Positions 1 through 11,198 of a stretch of DNA of 64,000 bases are shown here, piece by piece. The stretch is taken from NCBI GenBank assembly GCA_020796225.1, contig CM036755.1, positions 78,873,772 to 78,937,771 of the forward strand. The letters are read 5' to 3'. The notes under the pieces were generated by a model. It was not told the origin of the DNA. It worked only from the letters and a program-made list of their open reading frames with translations, and did no database searches. This stretch comes from Arion vulgaris (lineage: Eukaryota; Mollusca; Gastropoda; Stylommatophora; Arionidae). The translations under genes were made by a program, and so were the position numbers. Position 1 is the stretch's first letter. The number at the start of each line of letters is the position of its first letter.

Positions 1-112
1 AGATTTGGCATGGTTCCCAATGTCAGTAATATGATTCTTCCTGGAAGATTTGGGGAGAATAATTCCTGAAGAAAGAATAGAACATTTACTCCATAACGCA
101 AAATGTGGCATT

Positions 113-143
<31 letters not shown>

Positions 144-300
144 AGGACCATCATCATTACACTTCGGTGAGTAACCATGTGTGCTCCAATCTCTTTTTTA
201 CACAGGAAGATCTCAGCTGCAGAACACGAGTTCCGTAGTACCGGCAAGGTTCCCCGATGTAATTTTGAAGACGGTGAAGATATTTTTATGTGTGATATGT
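113..300 (-). mobile_element. SINE copy, family with (AATC)n tail
   Basis: A (GATT)n run at 113-147 is the tail, read on the minus strand. It adjoins a core shared with 13000-13345 and, inverted, with 32189-32355: the ACTTCGGTGAGTAACCATG segment, then a pyrimidine-rich stretch ending TTACACAGG, then a GAGTTCCGTAGTACCGG block. That last block also occurs in the SINE copies at 22.6 and 49.0 kb. The family name is not recognised. Confidence 0.6.
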
Positions 301-376
301 GTGTGTGTGTGTGAGAGAGAAGAGAGACAGAAAGAGAGAGAGAGAGAGCGAGAGAGAGAGAGAGAGAAAGAAGTCA
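300..376. repeat. (TG)n then (AG)n microsatellite
   Basis: A short TG run is followed by about 60 bases of almost pure AG with a few interruptions. The short open frame across it (181-393) is low complexity and not a gene. Confidence 0.9.
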
Positions 377-1117
377 AGCTAATTGACACCTAACTTTGGT
401 TCTGTTTTTTTATAGTCTACTGGATTACTGAGCCAGTGACTGGTGGCTGACTTGGACTGTTGACTGATGTTAATTGATTGTTGACTTTGATTGGTGACTG
501 ACTTTGACCGAGGGTTGACTGTGACTGATGGTTGCTGACATAAACATTGAAGATGAAGTTATGTTTATCTCTTGACAACATTGATCTTCTTAGTGGCCGT
601 GAACAGGATTTTATTTGGAAAAAAAATAAGAAAATAAACAGACTAAAAGCAACATATAGTAATTAGATTCAATCAGTCAATCACGCGCCATGTCGGCGTA
701 GGCAATCATGTCTCTCTAAAATTCTCCCCCTCCCCTTGAGGCAGTTAATTAATTCTGAAGCTGATCTTGTGTCGAACCACGATGTCAGACCGTCCAGCTT
801 CTTATCCATGCTTCCTTTGCTTACCGTGATTGCTCCTTCCATGATTTTTACCTGTTGTCACTAAATGTTATAATCCTTCTCTTCGCATTATATGTCCGAA
901 TAACTTTGATTGTCCGATTCTTGTCCGAAGACGGATAGAGAAAATATTAGACTTCATTGCACGAAATAGCGTCAACATCTGAGATGATAGCAAATACCAG
1001 AGACAGAGATTTGCGGAGATCCATGTTTGTCTACGTCAGCCTGCACGGCGCCTGATAATGATAATGATATGGAATGACGCCACTGTTACGTCACGACACT
1101 TGTATTTAGTGTAGATC
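377..1117. other. unassigned, no gene seen
   Basis: AT-rich sequence with short GACTGA/TTGACT-type near-repeats at about 420-540. No coding pattern, RNA gene or known element was recognised. Confidence 0.5.
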
Positions 1118-1693
1118 GTATCAGGAAGATCGTCCGAGTGGTTAACGGGGCCCAAATTTGGGGTGTAAAGAATAGAACCACTGTTACCTGCCACGAATGT
1201 CGTAAGAGGTGACTAACGAGGCTTAGTTGAAATCGGGCACCAGGCCGTAAGGTGCATAACATGGTGCAACGACCCTCACAATGAGGAATGGGATAACGGA
1301 TTCTACGGTCGCCAATCTGCCTCGGAGATTTAGCCACGCAGTAAGAATGTCAGACCTACCATCACGAGGGTGGCCAAAACTTACTGCGGGAAGAGGTCGG
1401 CACAAATGGAGAAATCATAGGAATTATATCCTACAGAACTGCCCCCAGTATGCAGACTTGAGAAGAAAGAGGTGGCCCACTTACACTAGCGTCCAAGACA
1501 AACTGTATGACTGGCTGATAATCTGAGGCAGATGGCTGCCTTTATTAGAGAATCCGAAATCCCAATCTAGTGAGAACGCAGAAGACAAACTGTATGGCGT
1601 GGCTGATAATCTGAGACAGACGGCTGCCTTTATTAGAGAATCCGAAATCCCAATCTAGTGAGAATGCAGAAGAAGAAGAAGTATCAGGAAGAT
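1118..1693 (+). mobile_element. retroposon with 13-bp target duplication and (GAA)n tail
   Basis: The direct repeat GTATCAGGAAGAT flanks the unit at 1118-1130 and 1681-1693, so 1131-1680 is an inserted segment. It begins with a CCGAGTGGTTAACGGGG head, then a GTCGTAAGAGGTGACTAACG block related to the repeats at 10.3, 23.2, 30.0 and 43.2 kb. The middle encodes a LINE ORF2-like C-terminal stretch (NCPQYADLRRKRWP). About 90 bp are duplicated in tandem near 1496-1670, and the element ends in GAAGAAGAAGAA. It could be a SINE that borrowed a LINE 3' end, or a deleted LINE. Confidence 0.75.
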
Positions 1694-1839
1694 GACAACA
1701 TCAATCAGATAAGAAATAATATATCTATTTTTAAAGAATGAATCTGTCTAAATATATATATATATCTATTTTTAAACTAGAGGCGAACATCAGGAAGAAC
1801 ATGACCTTATTAAATATAAAGCTACCATTGACACCAAAG

Positions 1840-2450
1840 CTTGGATCTACGCCAAAGAGCCTTTTGTACTTTGCAACATTTTCTAACTGAGTGCGGCGTT
1901 CTTTTTGCATCGTATGATAAACATTCTTTAATGATCTTTTTAATTCTGTATATTTTGGCTTGTATCTACGTCAAAGAGCATTTACTGCTTTACTAATTTT
2001 CTGACTGGGTGCGGTCGCTCCGGTTTGGGAACATTTACAACCCTTCTAGACTGGTCATAGGAACGGCCACTTTTCGGCTGCTTCTTGTGTTCATTGCTCT
2101 GTAACGATTATTCTTCGCCGTATATTTGAGCTTTATGATCTTCGTCTAAGAGTGTGCCTACACTATAACCCTTTTGGACTGTGTGAGTTCGTTACGGATT
2201 AGGAATATTTTCATCCATTAGGGACACATAAACTTGTCACGCGCTCTATCGGTTTTCGGCTGTTTGATTGGCCTTTTGTTTGATCTGAGTCTGGGACGGC
2301 ATCCTACTCGGCTAGGTCACCGTGAAAAGTGTTGACCTTCGCCAATGTTTGGATTTGGACGACCTGTCAAACCCTTACACTATCTACCTTACTTTTCTAG
2401 CCACTTTAAGTTTATTCCGGAGTAGGAACATTCTCAGCCTTTTCGAGACG
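1840..2450. repeat. very degenerate long-unit repeat
   Basis: Loosely repeated phrases recur about every 160-220 bases: TCTACG(C/T)CAAAGAGC at about 1850 and 1965, a TAGGAA(C/T)ATT phrase at about 2030, 2200 and 2425, and TTTTCGGCTG at about 2077 and 2252. I read it as an old, diverged tandem repeat. No protein is supported. Confidence 0.35.
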
Positions 2451-2455
2451 CGTAT

Positions 2456-2964
2456 CGGCACTTGGCAATTTACAGTTTCTACTCTGCATTTTCCATGGCC
2501 CCGGGAAACACTGGACTGGGGATGCGCACAAATAATCCAAGGGGTCGTTTCATTAGGCGCCAACAACGCAAATTAAATTTTGCTCGCCAAAATCACAATG
2601 CCCAGTTTTTCCGGAGATGTTAGTTTGCCAGTGCATCAGTACCATGCACGGTTGTTCTAGGGAGGGCAGCTTTGTTAGGCACTAGAACGCAACTTTAGGA
2701 TTTGCGCTAGGCCAGCCATACCCAAATAAATGTATCTGCGCTTGGCTTCTGATACGGAGTTAACTGCAATCTTTCCATGTGTCGGCACGACACATTGCAT
2801 CTTTCCGACCGATTCTTGCCGATAGCTGCAAATTTGGTTCCAGCACTGTTTCGAGGGACATGGATCTCCTGACGACTCGTACCTTGTCAATTCTTGCGAT
2901 TCATTTTTTTTAATTATTCAGCTTTTCCCATCGGCCGGGAGAGACGTGCAGAAATAATCACTCT
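2456..2964. other. unassigned, no gene seen
   Basis: Mixed-composition sequence with only short open frames on both strands and no recognisable domain. It may be old transposon sequence. Confidence 0.4.
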
Positions 2965-3190
2965 AGAATTATGCTCGTCTGTGTTGCGAGCAGATCTCAA
3001 TAAACTTAACTGCGTGTGCACCACTACTTATACCAGAGTAGCTCTCCCTCGATCCCTACCCACTTAGCCAGACAGGATCCTCTATCTGTTTTCAGGTGGA
3101 GTTGGGGTAGGGTCTTGATCAGTGCCAGCTCACTGACCCTGGTACACATTGTTCCTGTGGCTGCACCTGTGACCCCACATATATAGATGT
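2965..3190. repeat. interspersed repeat, copy 1 of 2
   Basis: It shares long blocks with 56440-56665: a GATCCCTACCCACTTAG phrase, GGTGG(A)GTTGGGGTAGG(G/A)TCTTGATCAG, CCAGCTCACTGACC and GACCCCACAT. Two diverged copies 53 kb apart show a dispersed family. Its class is unknown to me. Confidence 0.6.
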
Positions 3191-3334
3191 TTTAACCAAC
3201 TTAACTCATTCCATACCATGAACGTTACCGAGTTCTGACCCCAATTGTTTTATGATACCATGATTTTCATTCCACAAACATGTGTGTTGACACTGTTTGC
3301 AGTAGGTATCGCATTAATATATATATATACATTC

Positions 3335-3395
3335 GGATTAGAGCGCAGACTCCCATTTAGGAGACCTGGGTTCGATCCCCAGTAAGGCCAATGAG
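3335..3395 (+). repeat. tRNA-like fragment, probably SINE head
   Basis: GGATTAGAGCGCAGACTC resembles a D arm, and a T arm with box B (CTGGGTTCGATCCCCAG) follows. The 5' acceptor half is missing and the anticodon loop would be about 6 bases, so it is not a working tRNA gene. Confidence 0.45.
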
Positions 3396-3469
3396 TTTTT
3401 TTTCTTCTGTTGGAGGCATAAAGAAAAAAAATAACATGAACAGCTTCTCGGTGACTGCACTAGCTATAG

Positions 3470-3890
3470 TTAGTTAGTTAGTCTTTCCTCTTGGGCCTGT
3501 GGGCGGCGCATAGGGCAGAGGTCATAGCTCTCCATGTCTCGCGGTTCGTTGCTATTTGTTTTAAGTCTTTAATGTTTACTAGGCCCATCGTTGAGCCTTC
3601 TCTGGTGATGGTTCTACGCAGAGTCTCTCTTGGTCTTCCTCGTTTTCTTTTTCCCTCTGGTGTCCATATGAGGGATTGGTAAGGAGTCTTCTCTCATCCA
3701 TTCTAAGTGTGTGGCCGATTTAGTTCCAGCGGCGCTTTCTTATAAAATTTGATACATTTTCTTGCTTGGTCTCTTGTCTTATTTGTGTATTGGGTCTGAA
3801 ATCTGACCATTTGAGGTTCAGTATTCTTCTAAGACATTTATTCTCAAAGTTATCTAATTTTCTTTCTAGAGCTTCCAGTATTAACTAGCT
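3470..3890 (-). mobile_element. non-LTR retrotransposon ORF2 3' fragment
   Basis: The minus strand reads as the C-terminal part of a LINE ORF2. It has the same order of blocks as 17140-17960 on the minus strand (a basic RGRP-type motif, a CRRWN-like segment and a final W-rich stretch). Frames are broken and RT motifs are absent, so this is a 5'-truncated relic. Confidence 0.6.
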
Positions 3891-3908
3891 ATACGGCCAT
3901 TCAATTCC

Positions 3909-4281
3909 TCAAGCTCATGTACCTCCAGTCCTACACTGTCCTACACTGTCCTACACTGTCCTACACTGTCCTACACTGTCCTACACTGTCCTAACAAGTG
4001 CTACTACAAGCTCATGTACCTCCAGCCCTACACTGTCCTAACAAGTGCTACTACAAGCTCATGTACCTCCAGTCCTACACTCTTCTAACAAGTGCTACTA
4101 CAAGCTCATGTACCTCCAGTCCTACACTGTCCTAACAAGTGCTACTACAAGCTCATGTACCTCCAGTCCTACACTGTCCTAACAAGTGCTACTACAAGCT
4201 CATGTACCTCCAGTCCTACACTGTCCTAACAAGTGCTACTACAAGCTCATGTACCTCCAGTCCTACACTGTCCTAACAAGG
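3909..4281. repeat. 47-bp minisatellite with embedded 10-bp repeat
   Basis: About seven units begin CAAGCTCATGTACCTCCAGT. The first unit contains six perfect copies of CTACACTGTC (3931-3990), a 10-base subunit that occurs once or twice in the others. Confidence 0.95.
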
Positions 4282-4351
4282 GATATTACACAAACAGTAC
4301 AGTCAGTTTATATTTGTATAATTCTTCTTCTTCTTCTTTACCCTTCAACCT

Positions 4352-4707
4352 TAGGGAGGTATAGTTCTCTATAGGGAGGTATAGTTCTCTATAGGGAGGT
4401 ATAGTTCTCTATAGGGAGGTATAGTTCTCTATAGGGAGGTATAGTTCCTATAGGAGGTATAGTTCTCTATAGGGAGGTATAGTTCCCTATAGGGAGGTAT
4501 AGTTCCCTATAGGGAGGTATAGTTCTCTCTATAGGAGGTATAGTTCCTATAGGGAGGTATAGTTCTCTATAGGGAGGTATAGTTCTCTATAGGGAGGTAT
4601 AGTTCTCTATAGGGAGGTATAGTTCTCTATAGGGAGGTATAGTTCTCTATAGGGAGGTATAGTTCTCTATAGGGAGGTATAGTTCTCTATAGGGAGGTAT
4701 AGTTTCC
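4352..4707. repeat. 20-bp minisatellite
   Basis: About 18 units of GGGAGGTATAGTTCTCTATA, with a few units one to two bases shorter. Confidence 0.97.
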
Positions 4708-4948
4708 TAGCCAAAGCTTTTCAAGCCATATTACTCAATTCCATCTTCCTTGTGAGATCATTCGTCTTACTCAAGTGGCGAACTATGAATTGAAATGGTT
4801 GTGGTTTCTGTAGCTATCTAGTTTGTTGTTACGGCGAAGGGTAGCTAGACCCACATCCAACCTCATTTGTTACTTCTTACAGCATGTATCAGGTAACAGT
4901 GGTACTATCCTTTACTACATCCTCTAATTTAAGCCCCGATAACCACTA

Positions 4949-5177
4949 GGGCGTCTGTAGCTTAAGTGGTAGTGAGTTCAATGACAACCCAAGTATACCT
5001 GGTTCAAACTCCGCCACATGCAATTTAGAAGCAAATTTGTTCGCGTGGAATTTTATGAACGGTAAAACACATACCTCCCGTTCAGAAAGCAACGACAAAC
5101 TACTGAACGTATAAGTGGTACCTTTAAAATCGACAACTAGTTTACTGTTGTTGATGCCGATGTCCTGTAAGAGATAT
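4949..5177 (+). mobile_element. tRNA-derived SINE, copy 1
   Basis: A pol III box A (TAGCTTAAGTGGTAG, 4958-4972) and box B (GGTTCAAACTCC, 5001-5012) lie about 40 bases apart, as in tRNA genes. The 160-base body continues through GACAAACTACTGAA and ends near a GATGTCCTGTAAGAGATAT phrase. A second copy with the same layout is at 15755-15985. Confidence 0.8.
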
Positions 5178-5478
5178 GACACGATATATAGATATATATA
5201 CTGTATATAATTCAAACTATTATGTAGGTAAAGTATTGTCTATATATTGTTTCCTAGAATCAAAACGTGACAGGTTTAGTATAAAGAACAGATAATGATT
5301 TATGCTAAAAAAAAACAATGTAGTGGCTCGTCGTGTGATTGGGTGCTCGTTTTACGCCTCTTTATGGACAATTGTATAGATTGAGTTAACGAACATAAAT
5401 CGTTTTTATTGTATAAAAAAAAACACGTAAAGAGTTGAACATGGTCCAGTTGACCTACATATTGCAGCTTCAATAAAC
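5178..5478. other. unassigned, no gene seen
   Basis: AT-rich linker between a SINE and a minisatellite, with poly-A runs. No feature was recognised. Confidence 0.5.
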
Positions 5479-5682
5479 TTCTAAGTCTCACGTACAGCTT
5501 CTATTCTAAGTCTCACGTACAGATTCTATTCTAAGTCTCACGTACAGATTCTATTCTAAGTCTCACGTACTGATTCTATTCTAAGTCTCACGTACAGATT
5601 CTATTCTAAGTCTCACGTACAGATTCTATTCTAAGTCTCACGTACAGATTCTATTCTAAGTCTCACGTACAGATTCTATTCT
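5479..5682. repeat. 25-bp minisatellite
   Basis: Eight units of TCTAAGTCTCACGTACAGAT plus TCTAT, nearly identical. Confidence 0.97.
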
Positions 5683-5959
5683 TGTCGCGATTTCTGAGAA
5701 TCCCCACAATAAGGTATGAAAACAGATGCCAACAGGATGTCAAGGCGGAGGCTAATGACGCCGGAAGTTCTTGAAACAGGTTAGAAATACGCAATTTCTG
5801 TTATTGAGTTTAGAGTTTAGAGGGTGAAGTTATCTCCTAGAATACGACAAGCCATCCTATAAACCGTACAGGCAGTACCAAATTTGGATACTCCACTTCC
5901 CGAACCAACATGAGTTAGAAAACAAAATGATTCCCAAGATCTATTTCATTGCTCTTGTG

Positions 5960-6120
5960 CTTAACATGAGAAAAGTAGAATTCATTTGGTTAGGGCATCC
6001 TTTTAATAAAAGAGATCATGTACTAGAGCCGAGGCAAGACCACGAAAAAGATGGATAGACAATATCAAGGGAAGAATAAAGAAAATGCTCAGGAGGAAAA
6101 ATAATAAGAGAGGCCAGTGG
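5960..6120 (+). mobile_element. non-LTR retrotransposon 3' fragment
   Basis: The plus strand, with frame changes, reads a WLGHP-like segment followed by a basic RPRKRWIDNIKG stretch. That is the end-of-ORF2 pattern of the LINE family with the FGH-RGRPRKRW signature seen elsewhere in this window. Confidence 0.55.
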
Positions 6121-6660
6121 AGCTTACGCGACAACCATAAGTAATTTTACAATGGAGGTACGAGCGGTTACAGAGGCGGTGACTTGGTTGGCATCTCGTA
6201 GCCAGTCTCGTGTTTTCATACTCAGTTACTCCATGAGCATAATTCGTAAAGTCGAAACTGAAAGGATGAGACGAAACTGGGTAGAGGTACTGGTACAGAC
6301 AGGGATCATAGAAATCCCCTTCATTTTTGTCCATGGGCACGCTAGAGTCAGGGTGATGAACGAGTCGATATGTTGACTGGCATTGCTACGATATCAGAGA
6401 GCCGAAGTGACATTCTTAACGCATTGAGAGAGTCTTTCAGAAAGGAGTAGTTTCAGGGTTATGAATCACAGTCACTGACAGATTGCGAGAGATGGGTGTA
6501 ATTGGTAACGCCCGAACAGAAAGGCATACCAAATATGCAAGAAAATCGATTAATCAACATTGAACTGGTGTGCCCCCGCTGGGCACTGCTGTATTGTTGA
6601 GATGAAGATCGGAGCACCTATGGACATGTACAAAGGGCTATGATAATGATCACATTCCAT
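6120..6660 (+). mobile_element. LINE ORF2 RNase H and C-terminus remnant
   Basis: The open stretch at 6152-6376 reads TMEVRAVTEAVTWLAS, then VFILSYSMSIIRKVE, then VHGHARVRV.NE. This is the order of an RNase H domain in jockey-like LINEs: the E in MEVEAV, the second D in LSDS, and the GHAGVxGNExAD block. Here the LSDS aspartate is changed to Y. The downstream sequence matches the C-terminal tail with STYGHVQRA. Stops and frameshifts make it non-functional. Confidence 0.65.
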
Positions 6661-7047
6661 GGTGGTCTTCTCCAATCATTCGTATCTCTTTATAAGTAAA
6701 AAATAATTCAATTTTCTCAATACACCAAGAAACCATACGAAAATGCAAACTTGGGACAAACTCAAACATAAATATTCGACAAGGTTGTGAGAAAATAGAT
6801 ACAAATAATGACGTACATATCCTAGAAACCCAACCTGACCTACATCCGGGCACGTAGAAAAACAACTCTGAATAATAATAATAATAATAAAAATCAACAT
6901 ATACAAAAGCTTCTTGACGGAACAAGCTAGATAAAAGACGGTAAGAAAAGCACTTCTGGGCTTTTTAAAAAAAAGATAATTGGGGAATACGGAAGTAACA
7001 GCTAAGCTATTTAGATATACCAATCGTTTAGCAAACACGATATGAAC
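6661..7047. other. no gene seen, retroposon 3' tail-like sequence
   Basis: The phrase CCTGACCTACATCC.GG at 6835-6850 recurs at about 56707. Here it is followed by an (AAT)n run at 6873-6890, so it may be another retroposon 3' end. Confidence 0.35.
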
Positions 7048-8580
7048 TAGTGAGAAGGATGTGGTGGGGATAGTTGATGAACTTAGAAAACACACATTCT
7101 TACACTGAGTTAGTGAGAAGGATGTGGTGGGGATAGTTGATGAACTTAGAAAACACACATTCTTACACTGAGTTAGTGAGAAGGATGTGGTGGGGGTAGT
7201 TGATGAACTTAGAAAACACACATTCTTACACTGAGTTAGTGAGAAGGATGTGGTGGGGGTAGTTGATGAACTTAGAAAACACACATTCTTACACTGAGTT
7301 AGTGAGAAGAATGTGGTGGGGATAGTTGATCAACTTAGAAAACACACATTCTTACACTGAGTTAGTGAGAAGGATGTGGTGGGGATAGTTGATGAACTTA
7401 GAAAACACACATTCTTACACTGAGTTAGTGAGAAGAATGTGGTGGGGATAGTTGATCAACTTAGAAAACACACATTCTTACACTGAGTTAGTGAGAAGGA
7501 TGTGGTGGGGATAGTTGATGAACTTAGAAAACACACATTCTTACACTGAGTTAGTGAGAAGGATGTGGTGGGGGTAGTTGATGAACTTAGAAAACACACA
7601 TTCTTACACTGAGTTAGTGAGAAGGATGTGGTGGGGATAGTTGATGAACTTAGAAAACACACATTCTTACACTGAGTTAGTGAGAAGGATGTGGTGGGGG
7701 TAGTTGATCAACTTAGAAAACACACATTCTTACACTGAGTTAGTGAGAAGGATGTGGTGGGGATAGTTGATGAACTTAGAAAACACACATTCTTACACTG
7801 AGTTAGTGAGAAGGATGTGGTGGGGGTAGTTGATGAACTTAGAAAACACACATTCTTACACTGAGTTAGTGAGAAGGATGTGGTGGGGGTAGTTGATCAA
7901 CTTAGAAAACACACATTCTTACACTGAGTTAGTGAGAAGGATGTGGTGGGGATAGTTGATCAACTTAGAAAACACACATTCTTACACTGAGTTAGTGAGA
8001 AGGATGTGGTGGGGATAGTTGATGAACTTAGAAAACACACATTCTTACACTGAGTTAGTGAGAAGGATGTGTGGGATAGTTGATGAACTTAGAAAACACA
8101 CATTCTTACACTGAGTTAGTGAGAAGGATGTGGTGGGGGTAGTTGATGAACTTAGAAAACACACATTCTTACACTGAGTTAGTGAGAAGGATGTGGTGGG
8201 GATAGTTGATGAACTTAGAAAACACACATTCTTACACTGAGTTAGTGAGAAGGATGTGGTGGGGATAGTTGATGAACTTAGAAAACACACATTCTTACAC
8301 TGAGTTAGTGAGAAGGATGTGGTGGGGATAGTTGATGAACTTAGAAAACACACATTCTTACACTGAGTTAGTGAGAAGGATGTGGTGGGGGTAGTTGATG
8401 AACTTAGAAAACACACATTCTTACACTGAGTTAGTGAGAAGGATGTGGTGGGGGTAGTTGATGAACTTAGAAAACACACATTCTTACACTGAGTTAGTGA
8501 GAAGGATGTGGTGGGGGTAGTTGATGAACTTAGAAAACACACATTCTTACACTGAGTTAGTGAGAAGGATGTGGTGGGGG
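7048..8580. repeat. 63-bp minisatellite, about 24 copies
   Basis: The unit starts TAGTGAGAAGGATGTGGTGG and ends ATTCTTACACTGAGT. Because 63 is a multiple of 3, one minus-strand frame stays open as a 21-residue repeat for up to about 200 residues, but units with the GATCAAC variant introduce stops. Variable sites are GGGGATA or GGGGGTA, GATGAAC or GATCAAC, and GAAGGA or GAAGAA. It is not coding. Confidence 0.98.
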
Positions 8581-8871
8581 TTGTTGTGGTGGTTGATGAA
8601 CTTATGTAGCTTGGTCTTGATGAGATCAGAACAAATACCGTCTCCACTTAGAATGTTGACAATATATCTTCATTTTATGTAGCTTGTCTTGATGAGATCA
8701 GAACAAGTACCGCCTACCCTCAGAATACTAACTGCTGTAAATCTTCATTGTATGTCCCTTATCATCATTATAACAAACTATGTGCCGTCTCCGCTTTCCA
8801 AGGTTTACGGATACGGTATATTTTATGTCTATTATCTTCGTGATATATTCTAGAAAATTGTTGTTTGTAAC
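8581..8871. other. two-copy 72-bp repeat and linker
   Basis: TTATGTAGCTTG(G)TCTTGATGAG occurs at 8602 and 8674, followed by similar AGATCAGAACAA(A/G)TACCG sequence. The remainder is unassigned. Confidence 0.6.
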
Positions 8872-10216
8872 CTCTTGATGTTTCCTTCTCACTTATAGTG
8901 TTCTCTTGATGTTTCCTTCTCTCTTATAGTGTTCTCTTTCTCTTGATGTTTCCTTCTCACTTATAGTGTTCTCTTTCTCTTGATGTTTCCTTCTCTCTTA
9001 TAGTGTTCTCTTTCTCTTGATGTTTCCTTCTCACTTATAGTGTTCTCTTTCTTGTTGTTTCCTTCTCACTTCTAGTGTCTCTTCTCTTGATGTTTCCTTC
9101 TCACTTATAGTGTTCTCTTTCTCTTGATGTTTCCTTCTCACTTATAGTGTTCTCTTTCTCTTGATGTTTCCTTCTCTCTTATAGTGTTCTCTTTCTCTTG
9201 TTGTTTCCTTCTCACTTCTAGTGTTCTCTTTCTCTTGATGTTTCCTTCTCTCTTATAGTGTTCTCTTTCTCTTGATGTTTCCTTCTCTCTTATAGTGTTC
9301 TCTTTCTCTTGATGTTTCCTTCTCACTTATAGTGTTCTCTTCTCTTGATGTTTCCTTCTCTCTATAGTGTTCTCTTCTCTTGATGTTTCCTTCTCTCTTA
9401 TAGTGTTCTCTTTCTCTTGATGTTTCCTTCTCACTTATAGTGTTCTCTTTCTCTTGATGTTTCCTTCTCACTTATAGTGTTCTCTTGATGTTTCCTTCTC
9501 ACTTATAGTGTTCTCTTTCTCTTGATGTTTCCTTCTCACTTATAGTGTTCTCTCTGATGTTTCCTTCTCTTCTAGTGTTCTCTTTCTCTTGATGTTTCCT
9601 TCTCACTTATAGTGTTCTCTTGATGTTTCCTCTCTCTTCTAGTGTCTCTTCTCTTGATGTTTCCTTCTCCTTATAGTGTTCTCTTTCTTGTTGTTTCCTT
9701 CTCACTCTCTAGTGTCTCTTCTCTTGATGTTTCCTTCTCTCTTATAGTGTCTCTTCTCTGGATGTTTCTCTCTCTCTTATAGTGTTCTCTTTCTCTTGAT
9801 GTTTCCTTCTCACTTATAGTGTTCTCTTCTTGATGTTTCTCTCTCTTATAGTGTTCTCTTCTCTTGATGTTTCCTTCTCTCTATAGTGTTCTCTTCTCTT
9901 GATGTTTCCTTCTCACTTATAGTGTTCTCTTGATGTTTCCTTCTCACTTATAGTGTTCTCTTGATGTTTCCTTCTCACTTATAGTGTTCTCTTTCTCTTG
10001 ATGTTTCCTTCTCACCTCTAGTGTTCTCTTGATGTTTCCTTCTTACTTATAGTGTTCTCTTTCTCTTGATGTTTCCTTCTCACTTATAGTGTTCTCTTTC
10101 TCTTGATGTTTCCTTCTCTCTTATAGTGTTCTCTTTCTCTTGATGTTTCCTTCTCACTTATAGTGTTCTCTTTCTCTTGATGTTTCCTTCTCTCTTATAG
10201 TGTTCTCTTTCTCTTG
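8872..10216. repeat. 37-bp polypyrimidine minisatellite, about 36 copies
   Basis: The unit is CTTGATGTTTCCTTCTCACT, then TATAGTGTTCTCTTTCT. Some units lack the TTTCTC block, giving a 31-bp form. The plus strand is strongly pyrimidine-rich and the minus strand purine-rich over 1.3 kb. Open minus-strand frames rich in E, K and R are artefacts. Confidence 0.98.
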
Positions 10217-10269
10217 CTCTCAAACGTTTTGTTAAAAGTTAATTGATAACAAAATAGCAAGATGTGTTA

Positions 10270-10478
10270 AATAGCAAGGCATGGCGTCAGAGACGACTGT
10301 TGTAGGATCTAGGGAAGCTATCCTAGTAAGTAACAAGAAATCAGATGTACCGGCCTACTTGTAGGTGGCATAACTGACACAACGTACAATCACTCTGTGG
10401 CTCGGATCACATACAAATCACAAAGAGTGGTTAACAAGTGATCGATATGGAAAAACAGAAGAAAGAGGAAGAAGTATA
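10270..10478 (+). mobile_element. (GAA)-tailed retroposon, copy a
   Basis: Shares a CTAGTAA..AA..AAATCAGATGT segment, GGCCTACTTGTAGG(T/C)G, and GTTAACAAGTGATCGATATGG with 30003-30190, and inverted with 23195-23465 and 43128-43400. It ends in a GAA-rich tail. The family name is unknown to me. Confidence 0.6.
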
Positions 10479-10627
10479 TATTTAGTGAATTTGTTCAGAC
10501 ATTCGTAAACTGATGTTTCATATGGGAAGTGGGATCATTATTGTTATTGATATAGGGGAAGAATGTAGTCAAGCTATGTAGCTTTTTCTTCTCTGGCTTC
10601 ATATTTTATATGTTTATATGTTAAATG

Positions 10628-10801
10628 TATATAAGCAGTGGCGGCTCGTAGTCATTTTTCTTGGTGAGGCCAGACCCAAATTTTCGGAAAAATCATGGCT
10701 TTTTTTTTAGCATTTACTATTCCGGAAAGTTATTCCCCCTATCGATTATTGGTGGACCGGGCCCCACTGGCCCTTAATGACGAGCCGCCCCTGTATATAA
10801 G
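10628..10801. mobile_element. hAT-type MITE, 158 bp with TSD
   Basis: Terminal inverted repeats CAGTGGCGGCTCGT and ACGAGCCGCCCCTG bound 10636-10793. The 8-bp duplication TATATAAG flanks it at 10628-10635 and 10794-10801, the length typical of hAT elements. It encodes nothing. A related copy is at 53566-53724. Confidence 0.85.
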
Positions 10802-10879
10802 TCATATATATATATTTGAGTTTTTATTGTTTCTCTTCTTTTTTCCACTTCTAGGCTTTTGCATTTATTTCGTTATTTG

Positions 10880-11110
10880 TTTTTAGTCACAGATTTTCAT
10901 TTTAGGGCGTTATGGTGTTATTATCGTAATCTATATGTAGTGTGCTGTGAAAGAAGTGAAATTCATCACTTATGTTGTATCATTTGCTTGATAAAGGTCT
11001 TTTGGTCGAAACAGTGCTGTGTATTATTATTTTTTTTGGGGTAGATTTTAAAACTACAGTACTTTATTTTTATATGTTTCCATTATTAATATTTTTTTTT
11101 AAATTGTTGC
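10880..11110 (+). mobile_element. Penelope-like 3' end remnant 1
   Basis: CTTGATAAAGGTCTTTTGGTCGAAACA at 10987-11013 matches the conserved 3' motif of Penelope-like elements. It is followed by TTAAAACTACAGTACTT as in the copy at 16880-17010. No coding sequence remains. Confidence 0.6.
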
Positions 11111-11198
11111 CGGTGGATACAGGTGTTCAAAGTTACCGTTGCTACATAAGCATGTTGCCCAATGGAATTACGGCAATTCTATAGCCGCTGTCAGTTAG

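Noticed and set aside
3335..3395. Functional tRNA gene
   Set aside because: The 5' acceptor strand is missing and the anticodon loop has the wrong size.
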